A stretch of 64,000 nucleotides of DNA from contig CAZEKF010000005.1 in assembly GCA_964512765.1 (NCBI GenBank), forward strand, positions 24,922 to 88,921, written 5' to 3'. Shown here piece after piece: positions 39,654 to 48,789 of this stretch; within the stretch, counting starts at the first letter, position 1, and each line of letters starts with the position of its first letter. A program made the translations under genes and the position numbers. The notes below the pieces were generated by a model. It had not been told where the DNA came from and made no database searches. It saw nothing but the letters and a program-made list of their open reading frames with translations. Source of the DNA: GW2011-AR15 sp964512765. Lineage in GTDB: Archaea; Nanobdellota; Nanobdellia; Woesearchaeales; GW2011-AR15.

Positions 39654-42155
39654 TTATTTGTTCATCTCTTCTAAAACCTTAATCACAAACTCAACATGTT
39701 CATTAAACTCAATACCGAACTTTTCTATCCCATAGTTTATCTCTTCTCTGCTAACTTTTGCTGCAAATTTCATGTCTTTGAACTTTTTCTTGAATGATTT
39801 AACTTTCATTCCTTTGAATCCGTCTGGTCTCATTAATGAATATGCGTACATTATACCTGTTAACTCATCAACAGCTAACAATCCAAAAGCTAGTTTAGTC
39901 TGTGGTTTAACACCTGTTTCTAAGTAGCAATGTGCTTCAACTGCATGCACCAACTCATCAGGATATTTCTTTTTCTTAAACCATTCAATTTCTTTAAACG
40001 GATGTTCATTTGGATGTTCTTGATAATCAAGATCATGCAACAGTCCAGTAACATACCATAACTGTTTATTCTCTTTTAACTTTTCAGCGTATTTTTCCAT
40101 GACATAAGCAACTGTCTTAGCGTGTTCTACCTGGTACTTGTCCTTAACATGTTTTTTCAATAATGCCATTGCTTCTTTTCTAGAAGGTAATCCTGATAAA
40201 TCCTTAGAAATTTTCTTTTTAGGAGTACTAACAGCTTTTGCACTTGAATCATACAATTCAAACTTCTCAGTTATTTTATCAACAACTGATTTTTTACCAA
40301 ACACTAAAACACCTAAATATTCTATATCTTTTTGTTTTTTAGATTTTGTCCAATCAACAACTTTTGTATCATCTGTTGTTTCAATCATCTCTCTGGTAAA
40401 TTCACTAACTTGTAATCCTTTATTTTTCGCAGTTTTTATTAAATTAAAAACCTCTTCTTTAGACTTTGCAGTTTTAATCATGATTGCGTGCTGGATGTTA
40501 AGTTTAATGTTTTTATCATCTTTTGTGGTTATTTCATCTTGCAAAAATAGACTCTTACCTATCCTTGCAGCAAACGCAGCATTAAGATGCGCAACAGTGT
40601 TCATTTCTTCCCATAGTTTAAGTTTCAACCCTTTGTTAATAACGGCAACAGCAATTTTAGATTCTTTTGATTTAACAGCTTCTGGAATGTCCAATGGTTT
40701 CATAATAGGGAACAAAATAATGTCCCGGATAGATTCCTGGCCAGTCATTAGCATTATCATTCTATCAACGCCAACACCGTTACCGCTGTTAGGCGGAAGA
40801 CCATATTCTAATGATTCAACAAAGTCCATGTCCAAGGGATGGGCTTCATCGTCACCAGCTTTCATTTGCTCAGCTTGTTCCTGGAAATTTTTCAACTGTA
40901 AAACAGGATCGTTTATTTCAGTGTATAAGTTTCCAACTTCCCATGTATTTACAAAAGATTCAGCTCGCTCAGCATATCTGTTATCATACCTACACGGTTT
41001 TGCTAAAGGACATATCTCAACAGGATGGTCAATAATATGCACTGGCTGGATTAACTTTTCTTCGCACAATTCTTCAAACAATAATGAGATAGCTAATCCT
41101 TTTGAATACTTACCTTGAATCTCAATGTCGTGTTTTTTTAGTAATTTTTTAACTTCTTTATCATTCAATTTTTCAGCATCGATCTTTGCATATTTTTTCA
41201 AAGCATCAACCATCCTTAATTTCGGCCATGGTGCTTTAACATCAATAGTTTTTTTGCCAAATTTTAATTTTGTAGTTCCTAACAATTTTTTAGCAACATA
41301 TTCCCATAACTCTTCTGTTAACTTCATGTTATCATTGTAATCAGCGTACGCCCATTGTATTTCCATCATAGTAAACTCTGGGTTATGCGTTTTATCACTA
41401 CCTTCATTTCTAAAACATGAGCTAAGGTCATAGATTTTTTCAAATCCACCAACAATTAATTTTTTCAAATAAATTTCATATGCAATACGCAAGTACATTT
41501 TCATGTCCCATGCATTAATCTTTGTAACAAACGGTCTTGCTAAACCACCACCATATAATGGCTGTAATATAGGAGTTTGTACTTCCATGAATCCTTTATT
41601 ATCAAGGAACTCTCGAATATATTTCATAATGTTTGATCTTTTAACAAACACATCTTTTGCTTCAGGGTTAACAACAAAGTCAACGTATCTTTTTCTATAC
41701 CTTGATTCAATATCTTTCAACCCGTGATATTTTTCAGGAAATGGTCTTATTGACTTAGCCAGAAAAGTAAACTTTTTTACAAAAACACTTATCTCACCAG
41801 TTTTAGTTGTGAAAACAATGCCTTTGACACCAACACAATCTCCAACATCTACTTTTTTAAAGATTTTATACTGATCTTTAACTTCGTCTTTTCTAATATG
41901 AACTTGAATTTTACCTGAACCGTCTTGTAAATGAAAAAACGCAACTTTACCCATGTTTCTTAACGAAACTACCCTCCCCGCTATTGAAACATTATGTTTT
42001 GTGTATTTCTCAGGTTTTAACTTCTTATGTTTTTTAAGAATTTCTTGAGCAGAATTCTTTTGATCGTAGTTATACGGGTATATTTCAACACCCCAACTTT
42101 CTAATTCTTTGAGCTTATCCTTACGTTCTTTTACTAACCTATGTTCTGAGTCCAT
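39654..42155 (-). CDS. lysS: Class II lysyl-tRNA synthetase fused to DUF2000/PTH2-like and HD domains
   Basis: 833 residues; ordinary LysRS is about 500. Residues 1-490: OB anticodon-binding domain, motif 1 MEVQTPILQPLYGGG (190-204), motif 2 FRNEGSDKTHNPEFTMMEIQ (248-267), motif 3 GNGVGVDRMIML (458-469). Residues 498-632: AVAVINKGLKLKLWEEMNTVAHL...IQHAIMIKTAK, resembling DUF2000, a PTH2-like fold. Residues 660-833: HD domain with H678 and LLHDLDYQEHP (HD 707-708), then HAVEAHCYL. The extra domains could act on aminoacyl/peptidyl-tRNA or nucleotides; that is inference. Confidence 0.9.
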   Translation of the reverse strand: MDSEHRLVKERKDKLKELESWGVEIYPYNYDQKNSAQEILKKHKKLKPEKYTKHNVSIAGRVVSLRNMGKVAFFHLQDGSGKIQVHIRKDEVKDQYKIFKKVDVGDCVGVKGIVFTTKTGEISVFVKKFTFLAKSIRPFPEKYHGLKDIESRYRKRYVDFVVNPEAKDVFVKRSNIMKYIREFLDNKGFMEVQTPILQPLYGGGLARPFVTKINAWDMKMYLRIAYEIYLKKLIVGGFEKIYDLSSCFRNEGSDKTHNPEFTMMEIQWAYADYNDNMKLTEELWEYVAKKLLGTTKLKFGKKTIDVKAPWPKLRMVDALKKYAKIDAEKLNDKEVKKLLKKHDIEIQGKYSKGLAISLLFEELCEEKLIQPVHIIDHPVEICPLAKPCRYDNRYAERAESFVNTWEVGNLYTEINDPVLQLKNFQEQAEQMKAGDDEAHPLDMDFVESLEYGLPPNSGNGVGVDRMIMLMTGQESIRDIILFPIMKPLDIPEAVKSKESKIAVAVINKGLKLKLWEEMNTVAHLNAAFAARIGKSLFLQDEITTKDDKNIKLNIQHAIMIKTAKSKEEVFNLIKTAKNKGLQVSEFTREMIETTDDTKVVDWTKSKKQKDIEYLGVLVFGKKSVVDKITEKFELYDSSAKAVSTPKKKISKDLSGLPSRKEAMALLKKHVKDKYQVEHAKTVAYVMEKYAEKLKENKQLWYVTGLLHDLDYQEHPNEHPFKEIEWFKKKKYPDELVHAVEAHCYLETGVKPQTKLAFGLLAVDELTGIMYAYSLMRPDGFKGMKVKSFKKKFKDMKFAAKVSREEINYGIEKFGIEFNEHVEFVIKVLEEMNK

Positions 42156-42206
42156 TTAATGAGATAATTTACCTTTGTTTTTAAAACTTATGACTGTTGA
42201 ACATAG

Positions 42207-42217
42207 GATTTATATAA
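42207..42217 (+). promoter_or_regulatory. TATA-like promoter of the PspC gene
   Basis: GATTTATATAAC centred 28 bp before ATG 42240. Confidence 0.45.
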
Positions 42218-42239
42218 CATAACTATTTTTTCATTTGTT

Positions 42240-42620
42240 ATGGTTTACATTGCATTCAGTACAGGAGTTATTGCATTGGCATTTCTATTAATTTTTGTTT
42301 ATACTATTATTAACTGTCTACAATCTAATCTAAAAGATATTGAAAAATTGTTATGGATCATAATAATTATATTTTTGAACATATTTGGTGTAATACTTTA
42401 CTATGTATTTGCAAAGAAGATGGGTGAAAATATGAAAAAAAATGTTAAGAGATTATACAGAAGTAAAAAAAACAGAGTCATTGCTGGTGTTTGCGGTGGT
42501 TTAGGCGATTATTTTGATGTTGATCCTACACTAATTAGACTAATCTGGGTATTATTCATGTTTACTGGAGCAGGAATATTGGCTTATATAATCGCATGGA
42601 TTATCATGCCTGAGAAATAA
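42240..42620 (+). CDS. PLDc_N plus PspC domain membrane protein
   Basis: 126 residues. N-terminal half: two membrane segments with a PLDc_N-type pattern (LLWIIIIIFLNIFGVILYYVFA). C-terminal half: PspC domain KRLYRSKKNRVIAGVCGGLGDYFDVDPTLIRLIWVLF with a third membrane segment ending at IIMPEK. PspC proteins sense or respond to membrane stress; no other psp gene is here. Confidence 0.85.
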   Translation: MVYIAFSTGVIALAFLLIFVYTIINCLQSNLKDIEKLLWIIIIIFLNIFGVILYYVFAKKMGENMKKNVKRLYRSKKNRVIAGVCGGLGDYFDVDPTLIRLIWVLFMFTGAGILAYIIAWIIMPEK

Positions 42621-42622
42621 AA

Positions 42623-43045
42623 TTATTTTCCTTGTCCTGGAAGAAGTTCTGCAATCTTGTCATTGACTTTCTTAGTAGAGTAATCTTTTGTGAATAAATC
42701 TGTGTCATATGATGTGTTCAAAATCCCTACAAGCTGAGCATCTGAATAAGATGCTGGAACTCTTTGGTGTTTTTTCTTTGGACTACCTTTGCTCCAGTTA
42801 GATTTTTGTCTTAATAAATTACCTCTGTGATAATGTATACCTGTTCATGTTTCATCGCTCGAGGAAACATAACAAACAGCTTGAGCTGCCATTAGTTCTT
42901 CTAATAGTACTTGTCTTGTTTCTTGGTCTCGTATGTTAACATAGTCTTTGCTCAATAAAAAAACAGGTGTGTCAAATAACTTTCCAACTATAACATCAAT
43001 CCAATTCTGTACTGGTTTTTCTAATGCAATAAACTCAAGTGACAT
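42623..43045 (-). pseudogene. Hypothetical protein gene with in-frame TGA
   Basis: ATG 43045 opens a 66-codon frame that stops at TGA 42845-42847, yet the same frame stays open for 73 more codons to TAA 42623 with no start codon of its own until a late TTG. The downstream part (TGIHYHRGNLLRQKSNWSKG..., ending AELLPGQGK) has normal composition. Together a 140-residue soluble protein would result. Possible explanations: nonsense mutation, sequencing error or UGA readthrough. No family recognised. Confidence 0.5.
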
Positions 43046-43098
43046 GCCAGAGAAAAATATATTTCTATTTATAAGTTTTACTATTATTAAGTAGTAAT

Positions 43099-43800
43099 TT
43101 AGTAATCGAGCAACGTAGATTTCTTTATTTTTTCTTTACTTTCAGTTAAATCTGGTTTAGTATTAAGGTATTTACAGTATTCACATTTCTGATTTAATTT
43201 AGGTATAGGTCCTTCTATTATTTTGATTGCTTTATCAATTATATCTTCAGCTATCTTAATATTTGTATCAATTTTAACCAGATCAGCATGGAACAAGAAA
43301 ACATTATCAACAACTTTGTCAGGATGGTAGAACAATAAATACGAATAATCTTCTGTCTCATAATCATTTTTTCTTAACAAATAATTGTACAATGCTTGTT
43401 GTTCAATATAATGTTCGTGCGTGTCTTCTTTCAAAGGATATCCTCTTGTTTTATAGTCAAGAACAACTAGTTTATCACCTTTTTTTAACAATGCGTCAAC
43501 ACATCCCTTTATTATGAATTTATCAGTTTTATGTATTATCCCTTTGTACATTGAACGCCAGGTTTCTAATAATTCTAAATCAGGAAAAAGTTCGTATCCT
43601 TTTAGTTCTTTTAACTCTGGCGGCATTTCTTTTTTTTTTGTATATTCATCAAAATGATTTTTTAATATTTTATCCATACCGCTTGGCAATGACGGAAATA
43701 TCCCTCTCGGTCTCCTAAATTTTTTATTAAATTCAAGCCAGAAACATCTCGGACAATCTTTAACAAGATTAAGTTTTGACGGCGAAAATTTGTAAACCAT
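43099..43800 (-). CDS. PD-(D/E)XK nuclease (RecB/Cas4-like) with cysteine cluster
   Basis: 233 residues. SPSKLNLVKDCPRCFW at the N-terminus and KCEYCKYL at the C-terminus supply four cysteines, as in Fe-S-containing Cas4/AddB-type nucleases. The catalytic core is GCVDALLKKGDKLVVLDYKTRG (Asp, D-x-K) with HYIEQQALYNYLL (QxxxY motif). No CRISPR array or cas genes in the window, so a DNA repair role is more likely. Divergent from the YprB-like exonuclease. Confidence 0.8.
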   Translation of the reverse strand: MVYKFSPSKLNLVKDCPRCFWLEFNKKFRRPRGIFPSLPSGMDKILKNHFDEYTKKKEMPPELKELKGYELFPDLELLETWRSMYKGIIHKTDKFIIKGCVDALLKKGDKLVVLDYKTRGYPLKEDTHEHYIEQQALYNYLLRKNDYETEDYSYLLFYHPDKVVDNVFLFHADLVKIDTNIKIAEDIIDKAIKIIEGPIPKLNQKCEYCKYLNTKPDLTESKEKIKKSTLLDY

Positions 43801-43843
43801 TATTTCACTGATTATTTTAAAACTTATAAGCGTTACGTCAGAA

Positions 43844-43869
43844 TGTCCAGTGGACTTTTTTGTCCAGTG
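43844..43869. repeat. Overlapping direct/inverted repeat TGTCCAGTG
   Basis: TGTCCAGTG occurs twice (43844 and 43861) and TGGAC-TTTTTT-GTCCA forms an inverted repeat between divergent nuclease genes. Could be an operator for both; by-eye evidence only. Confidence 0.35.
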
Positions 43870-43956
43870 TAATCTTCAATGTTAAACATTATGTTAATAT
43901 ACTACTTGATAAAGCTAACATATATTCTTAAATCATTATTATTTTAAATTTTAATC

Positions 43957-44703
43957 ATGCTGACAAACACGTTCTTGCACATCCCGTACGTGAGCGAGAC
44001 AACAGAAAAAAAGTTATGGAAAAACAATATCAGGTCATGGGATGATTTTCTTTGCAATGGTTGCGATGTTAAAAATAATGAGCTTATCAATAAATATATT
44101 TTGTTATCTAAGGAAAGATATGAAAAAAAAGACCACGAATTTTTCTCAGGAAAATTAATGTCAAAATATCATTGGAGAGCTTACGATGATTTCAAAGATA
44201 ATGTTTGTTTCTTAGACATTGAAACAACAGGCTTAAGCAAACATTACAATGACATAACAACAATTGGAATGTTTAATGGAAAAGAGTCAAAAGTGTTTAT
44301 TAACGGCCAAAACTTAGATGAATTTAAAGATGAAATCAAAAAATATTCATACATTGTAACATTCAACGGTGCATTGTTTGACTTACCATTTATCAAAGCT
44401 AAGTTTCCTGATGCAGAATTTAACCATTTCCATGCTGATTTAAGGTTTATGTTGAAACGGTTAGGTTACACAGGCGGACTAAAAAAAATTGAAAAAACAT
44501 TAGGTATAGAAAGAGAATCTGATTTGTCTGAACTAACAGGTAGAGATGCAGTTAAGTTATGGCACAGGTATAAAAGACACAATGATAAAAAAGCACTGGA
44601 TAAACTAGTCAGGTATAATATTGAAGATATTGAAAATTTAAAAATATTAATGGAAATGTCGTATAAAAAATTAAAACAAAAAGAATTTAGTAATTCTTAC
44701 TAA
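43957..44703 (+). CDS. YprB-like RNase H-fold 3'-5' exonuclease
   Basis: 248 residues. The exonuclease motifs of the DnaQ/RNase_H_2 type are visible: CFLDIETTGLS (Exo I), VTFNGALFDLPFI (Exo II) and RYNIEDIENL (Exo III). The N-terminal 70 residues resemble the YprB lead segment (LHIPYVSETTEKKLWKNNI). Likely a DNA or RNA exonuclease. The end overlaps the convergent aminotransferase by 17 bp. Confidence 0.8.
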   Translation: MLTNTFLHIPYVSETTEKKLWKNNIRSWDDFLCNGCDVKNNELINKYILLSKERYEKKDHEFFSGKLMSKYHWRAYDDFKDNVCFLDIETTGLSKHYNDITTIGMFNGKESKVFINGQNLDEFKDEIKKYSYIVTFNGALFDLPFIKAKFPDAEFNHFHADLRFMLKRLGYTGGLKKIEKTLGIERESDLSELTGRDAVKLWHRYKRHNDKKALDKLVRYNIEDIENLKILMEMSYKKLKQKEFSNSY

Positions 44704-45883
44704 CATATCTTTCTAGTTTATCATAACCTTCATTAAGAGCTTCCTCGCTTGCAGCAAACACTATCCTGAAATGTTTTGTATTATCTTTTTGGCCAAATCC
44801 TGAGCCGAAAACAAACAACACGCCTTCTTCACGTAAAAAGTCAAGTACAAACTTTTTATCAGATTCTATTGGTAAATCAAGTTTTGGGAATGCGTAAAAA
44901 GCACCTTTTGGTTTGACACAACTTATCCCAGGTATTTCATTCATACGTTTATAAGTTATATCTCTTCTCTTTCTTAGTTTGTCAACCATTTCTTTGATAT
45001 GGTCCTGTGGTCCCTCAAGTGCAGGTTTCACTGCGTATTGCATAGGATGGCTAATTGATAACCTTGCTCTAGCTAATTGTTTAACAGATTCTGCATATTC
45101 AGAAATGTTTTCGCCTGAAAAAAAACTCCAGCCAACTCTCCACCCAGGACATAGATAATTTTTTGAAAGTGTATTAAATGTAACAACCGGCACATCTTTA
45201 CTCAATGAGCCAACAGCGTTAAATTCAAAATCGTCATCAAAAATAATTTTGTCATAAGTTTCGTCTGATAATATGGGTAAATTATGCTCGCCTGCTAAAT
45301 CAATGACTTTTTTCAATGTTTCTTTTGTGTACAAAGCACCTGTTGGATTGTTAGGATTGATCAAAACAATAGCTTTTGTTTTGTCGTTAATCTTTCTTCT
45401 CATGTCTTCAACATCAGGTTGCCATTCATTGTCTTCATCCAATTCATATTCATTTATTTCGCCTTCAACATAATTAACAACTGCATTGTACAACGGATAA
45501 CCTGGTTTGGGTGTTAAAACATTATCTCCTTTGTTAAGTATAGCGCCAAGTGCCATTGAAATACCTTCACTGCCCCCAGAAGTTAAGATAACGTCGTCTT
45601 CTGTAACATTCGGAACATTTAATTTGCTTGCTTCCCTTGCAACAGCCTGCCTAGCTTCCAATAAACCCATTGAATCTGCATAGCTTGAACTTTTGTTCCA
45701 ATTAGCTTCAACAGCATCGATCATATGTTGTGGAGTTACAAAATCATATTTCAGAGGATCTCCAATATTAAGATAAATAATTTTCTTACCTTGTTTTTCA
45801 AGCTTCTGAGCTTCAACAACAACATCCCTGATTGCATATGTAATTTTTTCTGTTCTTTTTGAAGGTACTATCACTCTAACCAC
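44687..45883 (-). CDS. PLP-dependent aminotransferase class I (alanine/aspartate type)
   Basis: 398 residues. LNIGDP near residue 38, SGGSEGISMA, NPNNPTGA, DETYDKI, the PLP lysine in TFNTLSKNYLCPGWRVGW, and a C-terminal RIVFAA. Length and motifs match the AlaA/AspC group. A TATA-like ATATTTAAAG lies about 35 bp upstream. Substrate (alanine, aspartate or aromatic) not decidable. Confidence 0.88.
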   Translation of the reverse strand: MVRVIVPSKRTEKITYAIRDVVVEAQKLEKQGKKIIYLNIGDPLKYDFVTPQHMIDAVEANWNKSSSYADSMGLLEARQAVAREASKLNVPNVTEDDVILTSGGSEGISMALGAILNKGDNVLTPKPGYPLYNAVVNYVEGEINEYELDEDNEWQPDVEDMRRKINDKTKAIVLINPNNPTGALYTKETLKKVIDLAGEHNLPILSDETYDKIIFDDDFEFNAVGSLSKDVPVVTFNTLSKNYLCPGWRVGWSFFSGENISEYAESVKQLARARLSISHPMQYAVKPALEGPQDHIKEMVDKLRKRRDITYKRMNEIPGISCVKPKGAFYAFPKLDLPIESDKKFVLDFLREEGVLFVFGSGFGQKDNTKHFRIVFAASEEALNEGYDKLERYVSKNY

Positions 45884-45968
45884 CCTTTAATGTTAAATTT
45901 GAAATAGTTCAGTCATATTTAAAGATTTTAGAAAAATATATAAACTTATCAAACAAAATTTAGTATTA

Positions 45969-46160
45969 ATGGCAAAAAAGAAAAAACACAGTAAAGGTAA
46001 AGTTCTATTAAAGGGTACAAGCCTTCACATTTTATCATACATTATAATTGCTGCTGTTTTGTTTATGTTTAATGTACCGCCATTGATTGTATTTGTAATA
46101 TTCATGGTTTTATTATGGGCACTGTTTGTATTAAGCTACCATTATCATAGACATAAATAA
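45969..46160 (+). CDS. Small two-helix membrane protein
   Basis: 63 residues: Lys-rich start (AKKKKHSKGK), two hydrophobic segments, His-rich end (YHYHRHK). TATA-like AATATATAAAC lies about 28 bp before the ATG. No family recognised. The His-rich tail could bind metal. Confidence 0.55.
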   Translation: MAKKKKHSKGKVLLKGTSLHILSYIIIAAVLFMFNVPPLIVFVIFMVLLWALFVLSYHYHRHK

Positions 46161-46165
46161 AGAAA

Positions 46166-47407
46166 TCATGGTTCTACTTTTAATCTAATAAAATCTTGAG
46201 AAAATCTTGACATTATTGAAGATAAGATTATACTATACAACAAAGAGAGTATCATTAAATCTAGCACAACTTTTCCACCTGGATAAGCAATTAAAGGAAC
46301 TTGACTGATTGTTTTTACACCGTCAATAATAACAGGCAGGTTTAAAACATAATTACTTAATATAAATGCAACAACAGCTACAGCTATACCTTTTGAACAG
46401 TTTAAACTCATGAATATTCGTTGCTTAAGATTCAAGCCACCATGTAAATACACTAACTCAATTGAAATAAACCTAAGTATGATCATAATAACAAATATAA
46501 GTATTGATTTCACTAAAAAAGAAGGTTCTATATCTATGGGCAACAAAAACCCAATCAAAATAAAAACAAGAATTTCTAAAACTCGTGATAACATGTTAGA
46601 AAACCCTTTTAGTTCTAGTTTTTTCTTAACTCGAACATTTCCGAAAAATATTCCAAATACTGTAACTGCTAATACTCCGTTACCTCCTAGATTCTCAGCT
46701 AAAATATAGGTTAATAATGAACTAGTTATAAGTGTTAAAGGAGACAGTTTGTCTGAATAAAATTTTCGCATGAACCTAAACACAATAATACCAAAGAAAA
46801 CTCCGGTTCCTAACCCTGTAATGATCTGTTGCATGAACGGTATGAAATATTCTATAAAATTACCTAGGATGTTCGTATTAAGTTCTAACAAATCTAACAA
46901 AATAAAAGGTATAAGAACAACTATTGGGGTATTAATCACTGATTCAAATTTTAAGATTTCTGTAATCTTGTTAGATTTTGTTTGGAATAGTGATAAAACA
47001 CTCCCTGGATCTGTGCCTGACATAACTGCTGCAAATAATAAACTTAAGATCATACTTTTAATATTAAATATGTAATAAACACCTATGCTAAGGAATAGCA
47101 TGTTAAACACTAAAAATAAAACTACTATTTTGAGAGCAGATTCCGTGTACGTGTCAATATCATGTAATGAGAAGTTCGAACATCCTTCAAATACAATCAT
47201 TACTAATGCTAAAATACTGGTTGTAATAAGAAATTCGTTAGAAAACTGTATAATTGGACTTCCTTGAATTTCCATATTTTTTAAAACTGCCCCTGCTATG
47301 ATTAATAATAACATTGCAGGCACTTTTAGTTTCCTGGCAATCAATCCCATTAGTAAACCAATAAATAAAACTATTGTAATATTGGATAAGAATGTTAATG
47401 TGGTCAT
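46166..47407 (-). CDS. Monovalent cation:proton antiporter (CPA family)
   Basis: 413 residues, 11-13 membrane segments. The core contains the transport-site region MSGTDPGSVLSLF near residue 130 and an unwound-helix type GGNGVLAVTVFG stretch. No C-terminal TrkA domain. Role: Na+ or K+/H+ exchange for ion and pH balance. Confidence 0.85.
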   Translation of the reverse strand: MTTLTFLSNITIVLFIGLLMGLIARKLKVPAMLLLIIAGAVLKNMEIQGSPIIQFSNEFLITTSILALVMIVFEGCSNFSLHDIDTYTESALKIVVLFLVFNMLFLSIGVYYIFNIKSMILSLLFAAVMSGTDPGSVLSLFQTKSNKITEILKFESVINTPIVVLIPFILLDLLELNTNILGNFIEYFIPFMQQIITGLGTGVFFGIIVFRFMRKFYSDKLSPLTLITSSLLTYILAENLGGNGVLAVTVFGIFFGNVRVKKKLELKGFSNMLSRVLEILVFILIGFLLPIDIEPSFLVKSILIFVIMIILRFISIELVYLHGGLNLKQRIFMSLNCSKGIAVAVVAFILSNYVLNLPVIIDGVKTISQVPLIAYPGGKVVLDLMILSLLYSIILSSIMSRFSQDFIRLKVEP

Positions 47408-47449
47408 ATAAGACTGTTTAAGAAGTGATGTATATAAATTTTTTCTTGG

Positions 47450-48004
47450 TTATGTGTCTGGATTTATAAGTAGGTAATGGTCCACATTCCCTTTCAAAAC
47501 TATTTCCTCGGGATTCCCTAGAACTTCACATGCTGCAGGGCTTAACGTAATTCTACGTAGAATTCTTTTACCTGGTGATTTTTTATTTATTATTGTCTCA
47601 CGAATAGGTTTGTCAACTAATATTGTTCCATAAGATCTTCCAGACAATGCAAAATTCAATATGTCGTATACCCTTAATTGACAAGGATCGTCGTCAGAAG
47701 CTATCACTGCCCTATCAAGAAACAGACAATATAATTTATCTGTTTTTACTATAAAATCTAAAGTTAAAAGTTGCTCCGGTGGATGAGAAACTGCAGTAAC
47801 TATTCTATTTCCTGCATAAATAGTACTGCCTTCTGACGAGGGGTCTAACTTAATTTTTTCTCTAAATTCTGGGTCTACACCAAGAATAATACCAATTGCT
47901 CTTGCTCTTCTTTCAGAAAAAAACTGTGTAGGAAGAGAAAGTCTACCTTTTGAAACTTCGTAATGTGGTTGGTCTCTGTATCCAAGTGAATATACGAAAC
48001 TCAT
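47450..48004 (-). CDS. MraZ/AbrB-like double swapped-hairpin protein (tentative)
   Basis: 184 residues. Two related segments are visible: KGRLSLPTQFFSERRARAIGI near residue 19 and RRITLSPAACEVLGNPEEIVLKGNVDHYLLINP near residue 150, resembling the paired (D)GRxxIP...GxxxxxxIW repeats of MraZ. If correct it would be a DNA-binding regulator, although MraZ is typically bacterial. No nearby cell-wall genes. Similarity judged by eye only. Confidence 0.45.
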   Translation of the reverse strand: MSFVYSLGYRDQPHYEVSKGRLSLPTQFFSERRARAIGIILGVDPEFREKIKLDPSSEGSTIYAGNRIVTAVSHPPEQLLTLDFIVKTDKLYCLFLDRAVIASDDDPCQLRVYDILNFALSGRSYGTILVDKPIRETIINKKSPGKRILRRITLSPAACEVLGNPEEIVLKGNVDHYLLINPDT

Positions 48005-48094
48005 TTTTCTCAGAATAAGGAACTTATTTAAAAATAACTTGGTAATGATGGAAGAAAAATTATTTATATTACGTTCCTCAATATTATATATATC

Positions 48095-48400
48095 ATGAGA
48101 CTAATCTACATAACAACTAAAAATGCAAGAGAAGCTAAGAAAATATCAAATCATCTTCTCAAAAAGAAATTGGTGGCTTGTACTAACATTTTTCCAATTG
48201 AAAGTATGTACTGGTGGGATGGTGATATACAAGAAAATATGGAGTTTGTTGTTTTAGCAAAAACAATAGATAGTAATTATGACAGAGTTGAATCAGAAAT
48301 CAAGAAAATACACAGTTATGACACACCTGCTGTGTATTCATGGAAAGTTGATAAAGTTAACAAGAAATATCATGATTGGGTAAAAAAAGAATGTAAATAA
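48095..48400 (+). CDS. cutA: CutA1 divalent-cation tolerance protein
   Basis: 101 residues. KNAREAKKISNHLLKKKLVACTNIFPIESMYWWDGDIQENMEFVVLAKT and the ending HSYDTPAV are the family pattern, with normal length. Forms a trimer related to PII. A TATA-like TTATTTATATTAC lies about 28 bp before the ATG. Confidence 0.95.
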   Translation: MRLIYITTKNAREAKKISNHLLKKKLVACTNIFPIESMYWWDGDIQENMEFVVLAKTIDSNYDRVESEIKKIHSYDTPAVYSWKVDKVNKKYHDWVKKECK

Positions 48401-48402
48401 AA

Positions 48403-48705
48403 TTATTTCTTCTTTGCTTTTCTTACTACTTTTTTAGCAGTTTTCTTTGCTTTAGATTTAACTTTTTTTAATTTAGGTTTAGCTTTTCGAACTGTTTTCT
48501 TAGCAACTTTTTTAGACTTTTTACCTAACTTATCCAATTCTTTCATTAACTCATTTTTTAACTCTTCGCCAGCTTTTTTAGACAATTTCTTTTTTTTAAC
48601 AAGTTCAGAAACTGCTTTTTTAACTCTTTTACTTTGCGAAGCTGCAGCGCCAACAGCTGCTAACCCAAGCCCTAACAGAAAAAATTTCTTAACACTTTTT
48701 TTCAT
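48403..48705 (-). CDS. Lysine-rich, histone H1-like protein with hydrophobic N-terminus
   Basis: 100 residues: a short hydrophobic segment (FFLLGLGLAAVGAAAS) followed by a Lys/Ala-rich tail with repeats KKVAKKTVRKAKPK and KKTAKKVVRKAK. Composition like bacterial H1/AlgP-type DNA-binding tails. It may tether DNA or RNA to the membrane; function unproven. Confidence 0.55.
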   Translation of the reverse strand: MKKSVKKFFLLGLGLAAVGAAASQSKRVKKAVSELVKKKKLSKKAGEELKNELMKELDKLGKKSKKVAKKTVRKAKPKLKKVKSKAKKTAKKVVRKAKKK

Positions 48706-48789
48706 TACCCATCAACCTCTTTTTTTTATTAATTAAATATAGCTGATTTTATTCAATTATTAGTTTAAATAGTTTTGGATTTTTAGAAC

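Noticed and set aside
40138..41118. 326-codon plus-strand frame opposite lysS
   Set aside because: Antisense shadow; the minus strand encodes intact LysRS motifs across it.
43099..43800. Cas4-like nuclease as evidence for CRISPR
   Set aside because: No repeat-spacer array or other cas gene was seen in the window; Cas4-fold nucleases also act in DNA repair.
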